Origin: Gleditsia sinensis
Taxonomy: Eukaryota > Streptophyta > Magnoliopsida > Fabales > Fabaceae
Direction: 5' to 3'
DNA length: 64,000 nucleotides
Assembly (NCBI GenBank): GCA_037074535.1
Contig: CM073464.1
Coordinates: 22,083,001 to 22,147,000, forward strand
Part shown: positions 18,703-30,800 of the stretch, one piece after another
How positions within the stretch are numbered: the stretch's first letter is position 1
Layout of the letters: each line of letters begins with the position of its first letter
The notes under the pieces: generated by a model
Seen by the model: the letters and a program-made list of their open reading frames with translations, nothing else
Told to the model about the DNA's origin: nothing
Databases searched by the model: none
Translations under genes and position numbers: made by a program

Positions 18703-20843
18703 CTAGCTTCTTATAAAAATCCGGTTTTGAGTTTATTAGGTCAACTTTCGGGCTTGCATGTATGACTTTCTATCCAGAATATGAAATTGTGTTCAACAAA
18801 GAAGTTGTAGCCCTATGTCATAGCTTTCCATAGAATTTTAAATCACATCAATCGGACGTAAAAGGAGAGAGTTATAGTCCATGGAGTAATGAGACGTCAG
18901 AATCGGGTCTGGAATCCAGGCTGGTGAAGAATAGCTTCTGTTTTCGAATTTCTGGGACTAATACATAAGGAATATGAAGTCATGGTTAAAATGAAAGTTG
19001 TAGATATATTTCTTACCGTCACATAGCCACTAAAATCACAAAATTTCGAGTCCATGTGAGTGAGTTATGGTCTGATTAGTGAGTAAAGGTCATAGAGCAT
19101 AGAAGAGTTAGGTTGAGAAAATAGAAACATTTTTGCACCCAAAAATATTGGCTTAGTAAATTTAGTAAATGACCTTTAAATTCTCTAATTTTTGGTTCGA
19201 ATAGTCTTCAAATATTCTTAATCAATTCTGGAATGTTTCATGATTTTTGAGAACCTAAAACTAGGTCTTTTACAATTAAAATAGTGTTGAGGACAATTTC
19301 CTAGACAGCTCAGACTGTTGTTGGAAAGACAAAATTTTGAAGGGGTTAGATGTTGAAATTTTGTATACCAATTTTATGACATGTTAAAGGAATCCCATTT
19401 AATGATCCTACCAAAGTTTAGAAAATTCTGGGCAGGTTAAGGTACATAATAAAATTTATAAATTTGGTAGTCTGAAAATGAGGTAGAACAGGCCATAACC
19501 GGGGACAGCCTTAAAACGTGGGATATTTGAGGGGTCAAAAGAATTATTTTTTCTTTGAAATTTTTATGGTGATGATATAATATGTCTAGAATAATTCATA
19601 TAAAATATCATGAATTTTGAAGTAGGTTTACTAATCCAAATGGATGTGAAACGGAATAGAAATGAAACTGAAACTAAATTGTACTGTCCTGAGTATGGAG
19701 GTAGTTTTTGGGGTTGAATGGAAGATTTAAGGGCTGAGAGAATTACGAAATAAAATAAACATGTAAAGGTTCCTCCATACAAAAATTTAGAATTTTTAGA
19801 GGACTTTTGTCATATTTAATAATAACCTCAAATCTAAGGAAAATCATAGTTTTATTTTGAGGAGCAGAAGCTCTTAAACTAGGCATTTATTGCTTTAAGA
19901 CCTAATATGCATGCATTAACCAAGAATTCTTGTATGTTTTAGTTTGAATTGCTGGTAGTAACCTTGACAGCCTTGCAAAGGAAGTGATTGTGCTAGAATT
20001 GAGGTAGTTAGCTCTTCCTTAAAACACTCTTTATGTTTATGAACTTGAATTTATCAAATTTCACTAGTTGCCTGACTTTTATGCTATGATGAATGATGGT
20101 CTAAAGATATGTTATGTATGCATTCTCGGGAATTAAGGGGGTGCACAAAAGGGTGCCAAGTAAGCCCCATTTCCCTCACGATTGGCCAATAATAGGAGAT
20201 GCATATCCCTTTGCAGGTATGGCCGTATTGACTGCATTGGGTAAGTAGACCATGATGTTATGGGTCCATGTGACCAAGATGCCGTATGTATGATGTATGG
20301 TCAGTGCTTATGTTTCAGTGAAATAATTTGAGATATTTTAAGGAATGGAATGTGCACTATTTTTCTGAAAAACTTGCTAGCTATTGAGATTGTCATCTCA
20401 CTTTTTATGTCCACATAATCACATTCCAGGTACTCCAGCAAGAAGTGAGCAATAGGGGTCTCAAGGTTGACTCATATGATCATGATTGTAGTTTCTTTGG
20501 ATGTGTAATATTTACGCGGGATGGCTTAGTTAAGTGCCATGTCCCTGTTAGATAGCTTATAATGTGATGTAATATAAGTTATGGACTGTACCCCTTTCCA
20601 TTATGGCATGAGATCCTTCATGATGTAAGTAATGCATATCATACCTAGCTAGTTGCTTATCAGGAAATGAAATTTGAAAATGCTTGGGATAGTATGAAGC
20701 ACTTTTATGTTTTCCCAAGAATGATAACAAACAATATAAGTGAATAGGTTAAGGTATGAGCTAGGTGGTCATTGCCAAGAATTTATAGATAATAAGGAAC
20801 ATTCTACGATGTAGATTTCCGAGGTTGGAGGTGCTACATTTGT

Positions 20844-20855
20844 TGGTATCAGAGC
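20844..20855 (+). promoter_or_regulatory. Primer binding site of element B
   Basis: Perfect TGGTATCAGAGC, five bases after the LTR end at 20838; complementary to the 3' end of initiator tRNA-Met. Confidence 0.92.
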
Positions 20856-21078
20856 AATAGTTCAGGGAATTATTTATGTTTTTGGACTTATTCTAGGATA
20901 TTTTAGATTGATTTAGAGTTGAATTATTGTGAAATTGACTTTTGTTTTAAGGGTTGTTAAATAAAGTAAACATAGTTTATGGTCGTGTGACTAATATGGG
21001 CTAGGAAATAATCCTAAGGTTGCTGGAGAGGAAAATAGGCCAAGCCAAATGAATAAACTCTTAGCCCAATTCTAGAAG

Positions 21079-21222
21079 GCCAAACCTCCTCCATTTCTGG
21101 GAGAGTATGACCTAGTGGTTGCAGAGCAATGGATCATGCAACTGAAGAAACTTTTTGGGGTTTTAGAGTTCAGCACAAACTAGAAAGTTTCCTTAGCCAC
21201 TTACATGTTAAAAGGTGAGTAA
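21079..21222 (+). pseudogene. gag fragment of element B
   Basis: Reads AKPPPFLGEYDLVVAEQWIM and then KVSLATYMLKGE, matching the capsid start of Tekay-type gag (PPxFxG..DP..AE.WI and KV.LATYML.GEA). One in-frame stop precedes KVSLATYM and a TAA ends it at 21222. Everything from the rest of gag through protease is missing. Confidence 0.65.
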
Positions 21223-21873
21223 ATCACATAAATTATGGCATAGAGAAAAGAATTATAATTTGTCTCTAAATTTATAAATTGTATAATATGGTTATGTAAT
21301 GTAAATTTATGACTATTTTCATATGGCGAGATTGTGACTTGGGTGATGTTTGATATTTGGATAGTATGTCATTAAAATATATGAATGTGTGAGAAGTGAA
21401 TTGAGATGGGTAGGTAGTGGACATGTTAAGAATGTTAAAAGTAAGATATGTTAGGATTGCTTAAGGATTGTCTAGTGATGGGAAAATGTCATAAGAGGAA
21501 GATTTGAGCATATTAGGTTTACTTGAGGATAGGTAAAACAAAAATTAAGAAATTAGCAGTTTCAATTTGTTAGAAGTGATTAATGGTGAAAATTTTGGAG
21601 GAAGTTGGGCATTAAACTATTCATAATTTAAAATAGTGAGTTTAGACACCAAACTGTATAATAAATTTTTAGTTGAAATGAACAGACGTTTGATGGTCTT
21701 AAGGTGCTTTGAGGAATGTAATAAAGTGAATTAGTGGGGTTAAAATTCTTGAGGAATAAAATATAGGAAGTAGGATTCAAATTAATCAGTGAACTCTTAA
21801 TATGGAAATATAGAGAATATAAGAGAACCCAGGCTAAGACTTTAAATGAAATATCTGAAAAAATGGGAGCCTT
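21223..21873 (+). other. Non-coding filler replacing gag and protease of element B
   Basis: No gene seen. AT-rich. The last part (21665-21830) matches 4380-4545 of element A. The junction to RT occurs at about 21870, just before a frame reading RLCINYKQLNKVT. Confidence 0.55.
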
Positions 21874-22990
21874 AGGTTGTGCATAAATTATAAGCAGTTA
21901 AACAAAGTGACCATGAAGAATAAATATCCACTGCCTAGGATAGATGATGTCCTAGATCAATTAGCTGAAGCGTCAGTCTTCTCTAAGATAGATTTAAGGT
22001 CAGGATACCATCAGTTGAGAATTAAGGTCGAAGATGCCCTAAAGACAGCTTTCCGAACCCGTTATGGATATTATGAGTTCCTGGTCATGCCTTTTAGGTT
22101 AATCAATGCTCCAGCCATTTCATGGATTATATGAATAGGGTTTTTAATCCATACCTGGATAAGTTTGTTGTGGATTTTATATATGACATCTTAGTCTATT
22201 CTAAGAGCCCTAAAGAACATGAGAATCACCTTCGAATAGTGTTGCAAACCCTAAAGGATAGGAAATTGTATGCCAAGCTTAGCAAGTGTGAATTTTGACT
22301 GACAGAGGTGAGATTTCTAAGGCATGTTGTCTCCAAGGAGGGGATAGTAGTGGACCCTAGTAAAGTGGAAGTAGTGGTTAACTGGGAAAGACCAAAGACA
22401 GTCACCGAAATACGAAGCTTTTTAGGCTTAGTAGGATACTATAGGAGATTTATTCAAGGATTCTCTCAGATAGCCATGCCAGTAACTAGGTTAACTAGGA
22501 AGGATCAACCTTTTGTGTGGGAAGGTCGATGTAAGAGTATTTTCCAAGAATTGAAAGCTAAGCTGACCTCTGCCCCAGTGCTAGTGATACCTAACCCTAG
22601 TGAACTCATTACGATGTATAGTGATGCATCTAAGAAGGGTTTATGTTGTGTTTTAATTCAGCAGAATAGAGTAGTAGCTTATGCTTCTCGACAGCTCAGA
22701 CCTCATGAGGAGAACTACCCCACACATAATCTGGAGCTAACAACTATAGTGTTTGCCCTTAAGATTTAGAGGCATCATTTGTATGGTGTCAAGTTTGAAG
22801 TTTTTAGTGATTACAAGAGCTTTAAGTACTTTTTGACCAAAAGGAGTTAAATATGAGGTAGAGAAAATGGATGGAATTCCTAAAAGATTATGACTTCACC
22901 CTTAATTACCATCTAGGAAAAGCAAACATGATTGCTGATGCCCTGAGCAAGAAATCCCTCCATATGGCATCATTGATGCTTAAGGAGTAG
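21874..22990 (+). pseudogene. Reverse transcriptase and RNase H of element B
   Basis: RT motifs: NYKQLNKVTMKNKYPLPRID, KIDLRSGYHQLRIK, EFLVMPFRLINA. The catalytic FIDD is FIYD near 22177-22188, so the first active-site Asp is lost and this RT cannot work. Connection region 22308-22480 reads DPSKVEVVVNWERPKTVTEI. RNase H follows: MYSDASKKGLCCVLIQ, ASRQLRPHEENYPTHNLEL, FSDYKSFK and ANMIADALSKKS (near 22925). Breaks: stop at 22134, stop at about 22769, frameshift near 22840. Confidence 0.82.
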
Positions 22991-23014
22991 GAACTAATTG
23001 AAGGCACGAGAGAT

Positions 23015-23493
23015 TTGAATCTCTCTATTTCTCCACAGCCTAGTAGCCTCCTTATGAGTGAATTGAGGATTCATAATGATCTTAGAGATATAATAAAAGA
23101 TGCTCAAGTTTCTGATCCATACTTGAAGGACATTAGAGAACAGATATCCCAGGACATGTCTAAAGAATTTCACATTTCTGAGGGTGGGTTTATCAAGTTA
23201 GGAGAGCAGTTGTGTATACCTGAGGTGAAGGAATTGAGAGATAGTATCCTAACTGAAGCTCATAATAGTAGGTATACCCTACATCTTGGACCCACTATGA
23301 TGTATCAAGAGTTAAAGAGGAGTTTCTGATGGTTTGGAATGAAAATGGACATAACCCATTGTGTGTCTAAGTGCTTAATGAGTCAAAGAGTTAAGGTAGA
23401 ATACCAAAAGCCTAGTGGATTGCTCCAACCCTTAGATATTCTTGAATGGAAATAGGATAGCATCTCTATAGATTTTGTCATGGGTTTGCCTAG
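23015..23493 (+). pseudogene. Integrase N-terminal part of element B, interrupted by S2
   Basis: Holds the RNase H-integrase linker and the zinc-binding start (EAHNSRYTLHLG, MMYQELKRSF). The expected CLTCQ is CLMSQ, losing one zinc-binding Cys. The core begins with SIDFVMGLP, containing the first catalytic Asp. It is cut at 23493 by solo LTR S2; CCTAG is duplicated and the frame resumes at 26901. Confidence 0.78.
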
Positions 23494-26400
23494 TGTAACA
23501 ACCTTTTTTTTTCTCTTTATTATTATACAATATTGAGTTCACATACACGTCATTAATCAAAACGTACATGCAACATATCAAACACATAGATATTTACATC
23601 TTGTTTATTTTGGTTGACCAATTCCGGAGATACAGGTGTGGGTGGTTGCACCTTCACTGAGATCTGAGCCAACTCGACCACAAACATCTTATTTGATTCT
23701 AAGATCTGCCCAACATAAAGTAACTCGATCCAATGTGCACTAAAAGCCAGAGCCATAGAAAAAGCTGCATAACTAATTTTATGAACATGATATGGAAATA
23801 TAGTGAAAATTAAATCCTAGTAAGTTCAACAATAAATCATCATCAATATAGCTCATCACGTCATGTTCAGCTGTATAAACTACAAAAAATATCTTTGATC
23901 ACATGAATGCATTATATTTATGCACATAAGAATTATACTGTAATGATATGTATGACAGGATTAACTATTTTCAAAATATCATATGATGGCCATCAACTTA
24001 TTCTCATTTCAAGCTACCCCGGTCAGGGTAAGTATCCTCTACTCTCCGGTACGGGCTTTTCTCGCTCCGTCCGACATGGCCCACTTTCTCTTTCTTTTCT
24101 CATTAACATGATCATAACCGTTGGTAGGGCGTCCCCTACTGGTGCACCACACGGATTGCCATGTGACCATGCTCATTTCTTTTTTTTTCACAATGATAGC
24201 CAAAAATATGCTTTCAATAACAAGTATGTTCATCAAAATATAACTATTACCATAAATCATTGGTAATCATGCCATGAACATAACCATTTCAAATATCACT
24301 TTATAAAATATTTCCATGTCAGAATTTTACACTTAAGATGGTAAGAAGTTCATACAATGGCAATGGCTATGGCATATACTAGTCATTTATAAGATTCGTC
24401 TTCTTTTTAAAATATTAATTTTATTTCTTTATTTTCTTGATGTAGGTTTTCATCATATCTAACCTTCTCTTTATGCTTGGCCTTAGTCATTTTCTTCTTA
24501 TTTATATCATTTCCAACACATGTTCTTACAAATTTATAGAGCATTGTTCCCCAATTTGATTTCTACTATTACCCTAGAGTTAAAGAGGTTCATCTAGGGT
24601 AGAAAAATGATGAAAATAGGCTTCACCAGCTTCCAACACGGTCTAGCCATGTTCCAGGACACGGCCATGCTTTAAGAATACTTCAAATGTACTCAAAAAC
24701 AGCCTCGAACATGGCTAGCCCGTGCTTGAAGCACCCAGAACACGGCCAGGCCGTACTCTGTGACCTTTACTCACTAATCAGAGTATAACTCCCTCATTTT
24801 AACTCTGATTGAGTTGATCTTGGTGTATGTGGAAAACTAAGACAATTATCTAAAACTATTATATTAATCATATCAGCGAAATAGTAATAAATCTTGGTGT
24901 TATTACTCCCTTAAATGCAATATTATTTCTTCTCGGGTAGGTTCTAACCTTTACTTACTAATCTGACTATATCTCCCACATAAGAATTCCAAATTAAGTG
25001 ATTCCAGTCGCTAAACATCCATGACACATAAATATATAATTCATATGTTAACCATTTATTTTAATTCCTTATAGAATTTTTCCATAAATTAAAACACCGA
25101 AGCTATCCTAACATATTCTTCCCTGATTAACCATTTTTTGACCTTTGTTTACTAATCGAAACATATCTACCTCATATGAACTCTAAATTGAATTATTCCA
25201 GTGGGTAAAAATTCGTGACATACATAGCTATAATTCTTATGTTAACCATTTATTTTAATTCCATACAGATAATTCCCAGAAATTAAAATACAGAAGCTAT
25301 CCTAACATATTCTTCCCTGATGAACCATTTTCTGACCTTTGACTACTAATCAGCTCATATCGTCCTCATATGGACTCCAATTTGAATGATTCCAGTGGCT
25401 AAAAATCCGTGACAAACATAGTTATAATTCTTATGTTAACCATTTATTTTAATTCCCTACAAATAATTCCCAGAAATTAAAATACAGAAGCTTAAAATTT
25501 TTCCATCCATAGCCATACCTATGCAGAACTTTCTATACCAGCCTAAGTATTCAAACATACATCACATGCAAGATCAATATGTAACATGACATAGCAACAT
25601 CCATGACCAATCATCAAAGTTCTAAGATCAAAATATCATAAAAATATTATAAGTTTCAAAAGTTTTCTTCAAAAAGAAATATTGTTAAACTTACCTAGAG
25701 CACTTAGTCCCCTAGACTTCTCCTTCCTCTTTCTTCCTTTCTTCCTCTCCTTTCCTCACTCTACCTTGCTTCTATTTTTCCTCTCCCTCACTTGGACGAA
25801 ATTCTAATGTTTTAAGGGTGGGTTTTCTTATATAGACCACCAAATAATTCACCTTTCATGATCATGGGTCTACCTTATCACAATTAGGATACACTTTGTT
25901 GAATTTTTGAAAAACAAACAACTTATGTTCTTGTCTTCCTCTTCCTTAGTCAAGATATGCATAGGAAAAGGAGATTTGTATTTTGAAAATTATGATGATA
26001 TGTTCTTAAGATAAGGGACAAGGTCCCTTTGATTTAGGGATTCATTTCCATTTTCTTTTGTCTTAAACAAGTATGATAGGTTTGCCTTTTTAGGTGGCAA
26101 ATTTCTAGCCCTTGAATCTCCATTATTTGGTTGATATTATTTGTGTGGGATAGGAATGTTTTGTCCTAATGCCATGTATTATCATACCACTTGCTAAAAT
26201 TATGAGTGTAGGATATAGATGTTTTTGTCCTAAAGCCTTGTATTATCATGCCACTTGCCAAAATGATGAATGTAGAATCACACCACTTGCTAAATTTTTG
26301 TCTTAATGCCATGTAACCTAATCTTTATTATTATTACATTATTATATCATCACCTAATTTATTTTATTTTATTTTTCCTCTTGGATTTGGGCTTATTCCT

Positions 26401-26895
26401 ACTCATTATGGGCTTATTCCTACCCATTTTCTTTGCTTTGGATAAAATTCTACCTTTCTTGGAGGGCTTAGTCACATTTTCATAATTTTTGGACTATTGG
26501 TCCAATTACTATATCCTAGTCCAAATCTATGTTTTATTTCTTGCTTAGGTTATCCAATGGGCTTGCTAGAAACTTATGTGAACTGGAAAAACTCTATATA
26601 AAGTGTCCATAGGTAAAAGCCTAATTTATGGATGGAGATACTAAACTTAGTAACTTTTACTCTTAAATTAGGAAAAATTACCCTAATCCAATCTTCTTGA
26701 AATTTTAAGACCTTTAATTCACAAAAATTTATCTTCCTTACCTAAGAATTTCACATTTCTTTAGCATGTTTATTTCTAATATTTCCTCTTAGGTTTTCTT
26801 TCTTTACCTATTCCATTAATATTAGAACATTTCTATGCATATATGTAAGGTGAAGAATTTTTAAGAAAAATATTTAAAAATTACGGGATGTTACA
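23494..26895 (-). mobile_element. Solo LTR S2 (family S, short form, 3402 bp)
   Basis: Minus-strand LTR: starts TGTAACATCCCG at 26895, ends GGTTGTTACA at 23494. TSD CCTAG at 23489-23493 and 26896-26900, inside element B's integrase. Contains a TATA box (about 25833, minus), CTCTAG|GTAAGTTTAAC near 25690, 194-bp units (24940-25500), the GC-rich block (24010-24180) and the short frame at 23553-23756. Confidence 0.95.
23553..23756 (-). CDS. Short LTR-borne reading frame in S2, 67 codons
   Basis: Reads MALAFSAHWIELLYVGQI at the start and VQPPTPVSPELVNQNK towards the end. Same family as 17442-17630 and 62484-62672, but one base is missing near the start relative to those copies. The MFR-type ATG is therefore out of frame and a downstream ATG (23756) opens this version. 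No recognised domain; no signal peptide or clear membrane segment. Expression unknown. Confidence 0.35.
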   Translation of the reverse strand: MALAFSAHWIELLYVGQILESNKMFVVELAQISVKVQPPTPVSPELVNQNKQDVNIYVFDMLHVRFD

Positions 26896-26900
26896 CCTAG

Positions 26901-27824
26901 GACATCATCGGGCTATGATGAAATTTGGTTAAACGTGGATAGACTAACCAAGTCTGCCCACTTCTTAGCCATTAAGTCTATATATTCTCTGGACAAGTTG
27001 GCACAGATGTATGTTCATAAAATTGTTAGACTCCATGGGATACCTACCAGTATCGTTTCTGATAGAGACGCCAGGTTTACTTCTAGATTTTGGAGATCCT
27101 TGCAAGATGCCTTAGGTACTAAACTTAGGTTTAGCACAACCTACCATCCACAAACTGACGGGTAGATAGAGAGAACAATTCAGACTTTAGAAGATATGCT
27201 TAGGGCTTGCGTATTAGAAATGAAAAGAAACTGGGATGTATATCTACCTTTAGCCGAATTTGCTTATAATAATAGTAACTATTCCAGTATCAAGATGGCT
27301 CCCTTTGAATCTTTGAATGGAAGAAAGTGCAGGTCATCTCTGTATTTGGTAAAGCTAGGGGAGAGAAGTCTTTTAGGCCCTGATTTGGTTGACCAAACCA
27401 CAAGGCACATTGAACTTATTAGAGAGAAACTGCTAGCTGCCCAAAGTAGAAAAAAGAGCTATGCAGATAAAAGCTCAGTCCCAAATACATTGATCCTTTC
27501 CAAATTCTTGATCAGATCGAATCAGTAGCTTATAAACTTGCACTTCCTCCAAACCTTTCTCAGATTCATGATGTATTCCATGTTTCCCAGCTCAAAAAGT
27601 ATAACCCAAACCTTTCACATGTCATAGAGCATGAATCAATCCATTTACAAGATAATCTATCATACATTGTAAAGCCAGATCGGATCATTGATGTTAAGAC
27701 TAAACAACTGAGGAATAAGGACATCCCTCTGGTTAAAGTGGTCTGGAAGGGACTATCCTCGGAGGAAGCAACTTGGGAGACGGAAAAAGAGATGAAGAGG
27801 ACCTATCCACATCTATTTGAATAA
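26901..27824 (+). pseudogene. Integrase core end and chromodomain of element B
   Basis: Continues the integrase after S2: VDRLTKSAHFLAI, VRLHGIPTSIVSDRDARFTS (second catalytic Asp) and LRFSTTYHPQTDG. A TAG at about 27163 and further breaks follow. PLAEFAYNNSNYSSIKMAPF then gives the GPY/F lead-in, after a stop at about 27526 a long open frame runs LALPPNLSQIHDVFHVSQLK, and the chromodomain (IIDVKTKQLRNKDIPLVKVV, EEATWETEKE, YPHLFE) ends at TAA 27822-27824. The chromodomain is complete, with both Trp residues. Integrase is non-functional because of S2 and the stops. Confidence 0.85.
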
Positions 27825-27853
27825 GGTATGTTAAATTTTGTGGACAAAATTTT

Positions 27854-27870
27854 TTTAAGGGGGAAGGAAA
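27854..27870 (+). promoter_or_regulatory. Polypurine tract of element B
   Basis: TTTAAGGGGGAAGGAAA precedes the 3' LTR start TGTAACATCCTAAGC at 27871. Confidence 0.88.
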
Positions 27871-30800
27871 TGTAACATCCTAAGCCTCTAATAAAGTTAG
27901 ATAAATTTAAGGATGAGTAGAAAACACATATGACAAGTGATTAAGATGCTTAGTTATATGATTATAAGGCAAGAATAAAATAGGTAACATAGTTAATGTT
28001 GAATCATATAAATAAAATATTTTTGGAGCATAAATGAGAGGAATAAGATACAAAGATATTCCTTAGGATGCTAATTTAGGATTAGCAACATAATAAGGAA
28101 GGAAGAAGCATTATGTGATGCTATATAAATATATGTGCATGTAATTCCTCTTACCTCCACCATACATATTACACCAAACAATTACACATGCAAAGGAGAA
28201 GCCTTAAGTATATCTATATACCCTTGCCTCATTTACACCATGCATATCATAAGATACATATATTTACCCATCCATGCAAGTGAGGATGTGAAACAAAACA
28301 CAAGCACTTTGCAGGTTAAAAACACATGCACCTAGGAATACATAAGCTGGAACATACACCCATCCTTGCCACCAACATGGCAGCAGAAAAACAGGCCATC
28401 ATGTCTAGCAGAATGCATGCCGTGTTTGCTCCATTATACAGCAGAGTTGGCGCCACATGCAAGCAGAGGAAGTGACCCACAAAGCCAGCAAAATCAGCTC
28501 CATGTCAAGCAGCAAAAACACACTCACATGGCAAAATCTTCACACCCACTTTTGCTCCACAAGGACAAGCAGAAACACATAATTTCTGCTGCAGTTTCAT
28601 GCTAGGAAAACAGAGGGTATCTTACAGCAGTTTGTTTGGGCAGCCTAGGTCCCTTATGTGTCAAACAATAGCCACCCTTTGAGCATATTATACCATAGTT
28701 ACACATGCATGCAAACCCACGTGGAGGCAGCAGAAAAAACTAGCTTCCCTGCCCTGCAAGGTTCAGGAACTCCAGCAACCTTTAGTGCCCAGCAACTTGC
28801 ATCTTTGGTAGCAGCAAAAATGCCTGGTCTTGCCTCACGCTAGCAAGGGAAAGGAGGGAGAGAAGAGGTCCAAAAATTGAAGAGGAAGAGGAAGGAAGGG
28901 GGAGAGAGTAGCCAGCAAGGAGAAGAAGGTTGAGAGAGGAGGAAGAAAGTGAAGAAAACCAGGAAAAAAAATGGAGAGTTGTCTTCCCTCACCATAAGGC
29001 AGTGAGAGTGAGAGTGATTGCTGAGGTTTGAGGCCTTGATCAACCCATATTTGGTGCAAGAGACGTGGCTAAGTTACAAAGGAAACCAAGAGGAGAAGGA
29101 AGCTGCAAATTGAGAGCCATAGGAGTAGGTTTACATAAGGTAAGTCTAGCTTCTTATAAAAATCTGGTTTTGAGTTTATTAGGTCAATTTTCGGGCTTGC
29201 ATGTATAACTTTCTGTCCAGAATATGAAATTGTGTTCAACAAAGAAGTTGTATCCCTATGTCTTAGCTTTCCATATCATTTTAAATCACATCAATCGGAC
29301 GTAAAAGGAGAGAGTTATAGTCCATGGAGTAATGAGAGGTCAGAATCGGGTCTGGAATCCAAGTTGGTGAAGAATAGCTTCTGTTTTCAAATTTCTAGGA
29401 CTAATACATAAGGAATATGAAGTCGTGGTTAAAATGAAATTGTATATATATTTCTTATGGTCACATAGCCACTGGAATCACAAAATTTTGAGTCCACATG
29501 AGTGAGTTAGGGTCTGATTAGTGTGTAAAGGTCATAGAGCATAGAAGAGTTAGGTTGAGAAAATAGAAACATTTTTGCACCCGAAAATATTGGCTTAGTA
29601 AATTTAGTAAATGACCTTTAAATTCTCTAATTTTTGGTGAGAATAATCTTCAAATATTCTTAATCAATTCTGGAATGTTTCATGATTTTTGAGAACCTAC
29701 AACTAGGGTCTTTTACAATTAAAATAGTGTTGAGGACAATTTCCTAGACAGCTCAGACTGTTGTTGGAAAGACAAAATTTTGAAGGGGTTAGATGTTGAA
29801 ATTTTGTATACCAATTTTATGACATGGGTAGTTTAAGGTACATAATAAAATTTATAAATTTGGTAGTCTGAAAATGAGGTAGAACAGGCCATAACCGGGG
29901 ACATCCTTAAAACGTGGGATATTTGAGGGGTCAAAAGAATTAGTTTTTATTTAAAATTTTTATGGTGATGATATAACATGTCTAGAATACTTCATATAAA
30001 ATATCATGAATTTTGAAGTAGTTTTACTAATCCAAATGGATGTGAAACAGAATAGAAATGAAACTGAAACTAAATTGTACTGTCCTGGGTATGGAGGTAG
30101 TTTTTGGGGATGAATGGAAGATTTAATGGCTGAGAGAATTAAGAAATAAAATAAACATATAAAGGTTCCTCCATACAAAAATGTAGAATTTTTAGAGGAC
30201 TTTTGTCATATTTAATAATAACCCCAAATCTAAGGAAAATCATAGTTTTATTTTGAGGAGCAGAAGCTCTTAAACTAGGCATTTATGGATTTAGGACCTA
30301 ATATGCATGCATTAACCAAGAATTCTTATATGTTTTAGTTTGAATTACTGGTAGTAACCTTGACAGCCTTGGAAAGGAAGTGATTGTGCTGGAATTGAGG
30401 TAGTTAGCTCTTCCTTAAAACACTCTATGTTTATGAACTTGAATTTATCAAATTTCACTGGTTACTTGACTTTTATGCTATGATGAATGATGGTCTAAAT
30501 ATATGTTATGTATGCATTCTCAGAAATTAAGGGGGTGCACAAAAGGGTGCCAAGTAAGCCCTATTTCCCTCACGATTGGCCAATAATAGGAGATGCATAG
30601 CCCTTTGCAGGTATGGCCGTATTGACTGCATTGGGTAAGTAGACCATGATGTTATGAGTCCATGTGACCAAGATGCCGTATGTATGATGTATGGTCAGTG
30701 CTTATGTTTCAATGAAATAATTTGAGATGTTTTAAGGAATGGAATGTGCACTATTTTTCTGAAAAACTTGCTAGCTATTGAGATTGTCATCTCACTTTTT

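Larger units (their letters stand above)
13324..20838 (+). repeat. Element B 5' LTR (family T), interrupted by S1
   Basis: Starts TGTAACATCCTAAGCC, ends GGAGGTGCTACA. TATA box CTATATAAATA at 13574; S1 follows at 13701. After S1 come a leader rich in AGCAGAAA-like motifs (17915-18385), a GA-rich tract, CATAAG|GTAAGTC at 18696/18697, two modules 195 bp apart (18867, 19062) and a putative 3' splice site ATTCCAG ending 20429. No convincing gene; open frames in the leader are low-complexity. Confidence 0.9.

Noticed and set aside
20844..20855. Possible tRNA gene because of TGGTATCAGAGC
   Set aside because: Only the 12-base primer-binding complement is present next to an LTR end; no cloverleaf around it.
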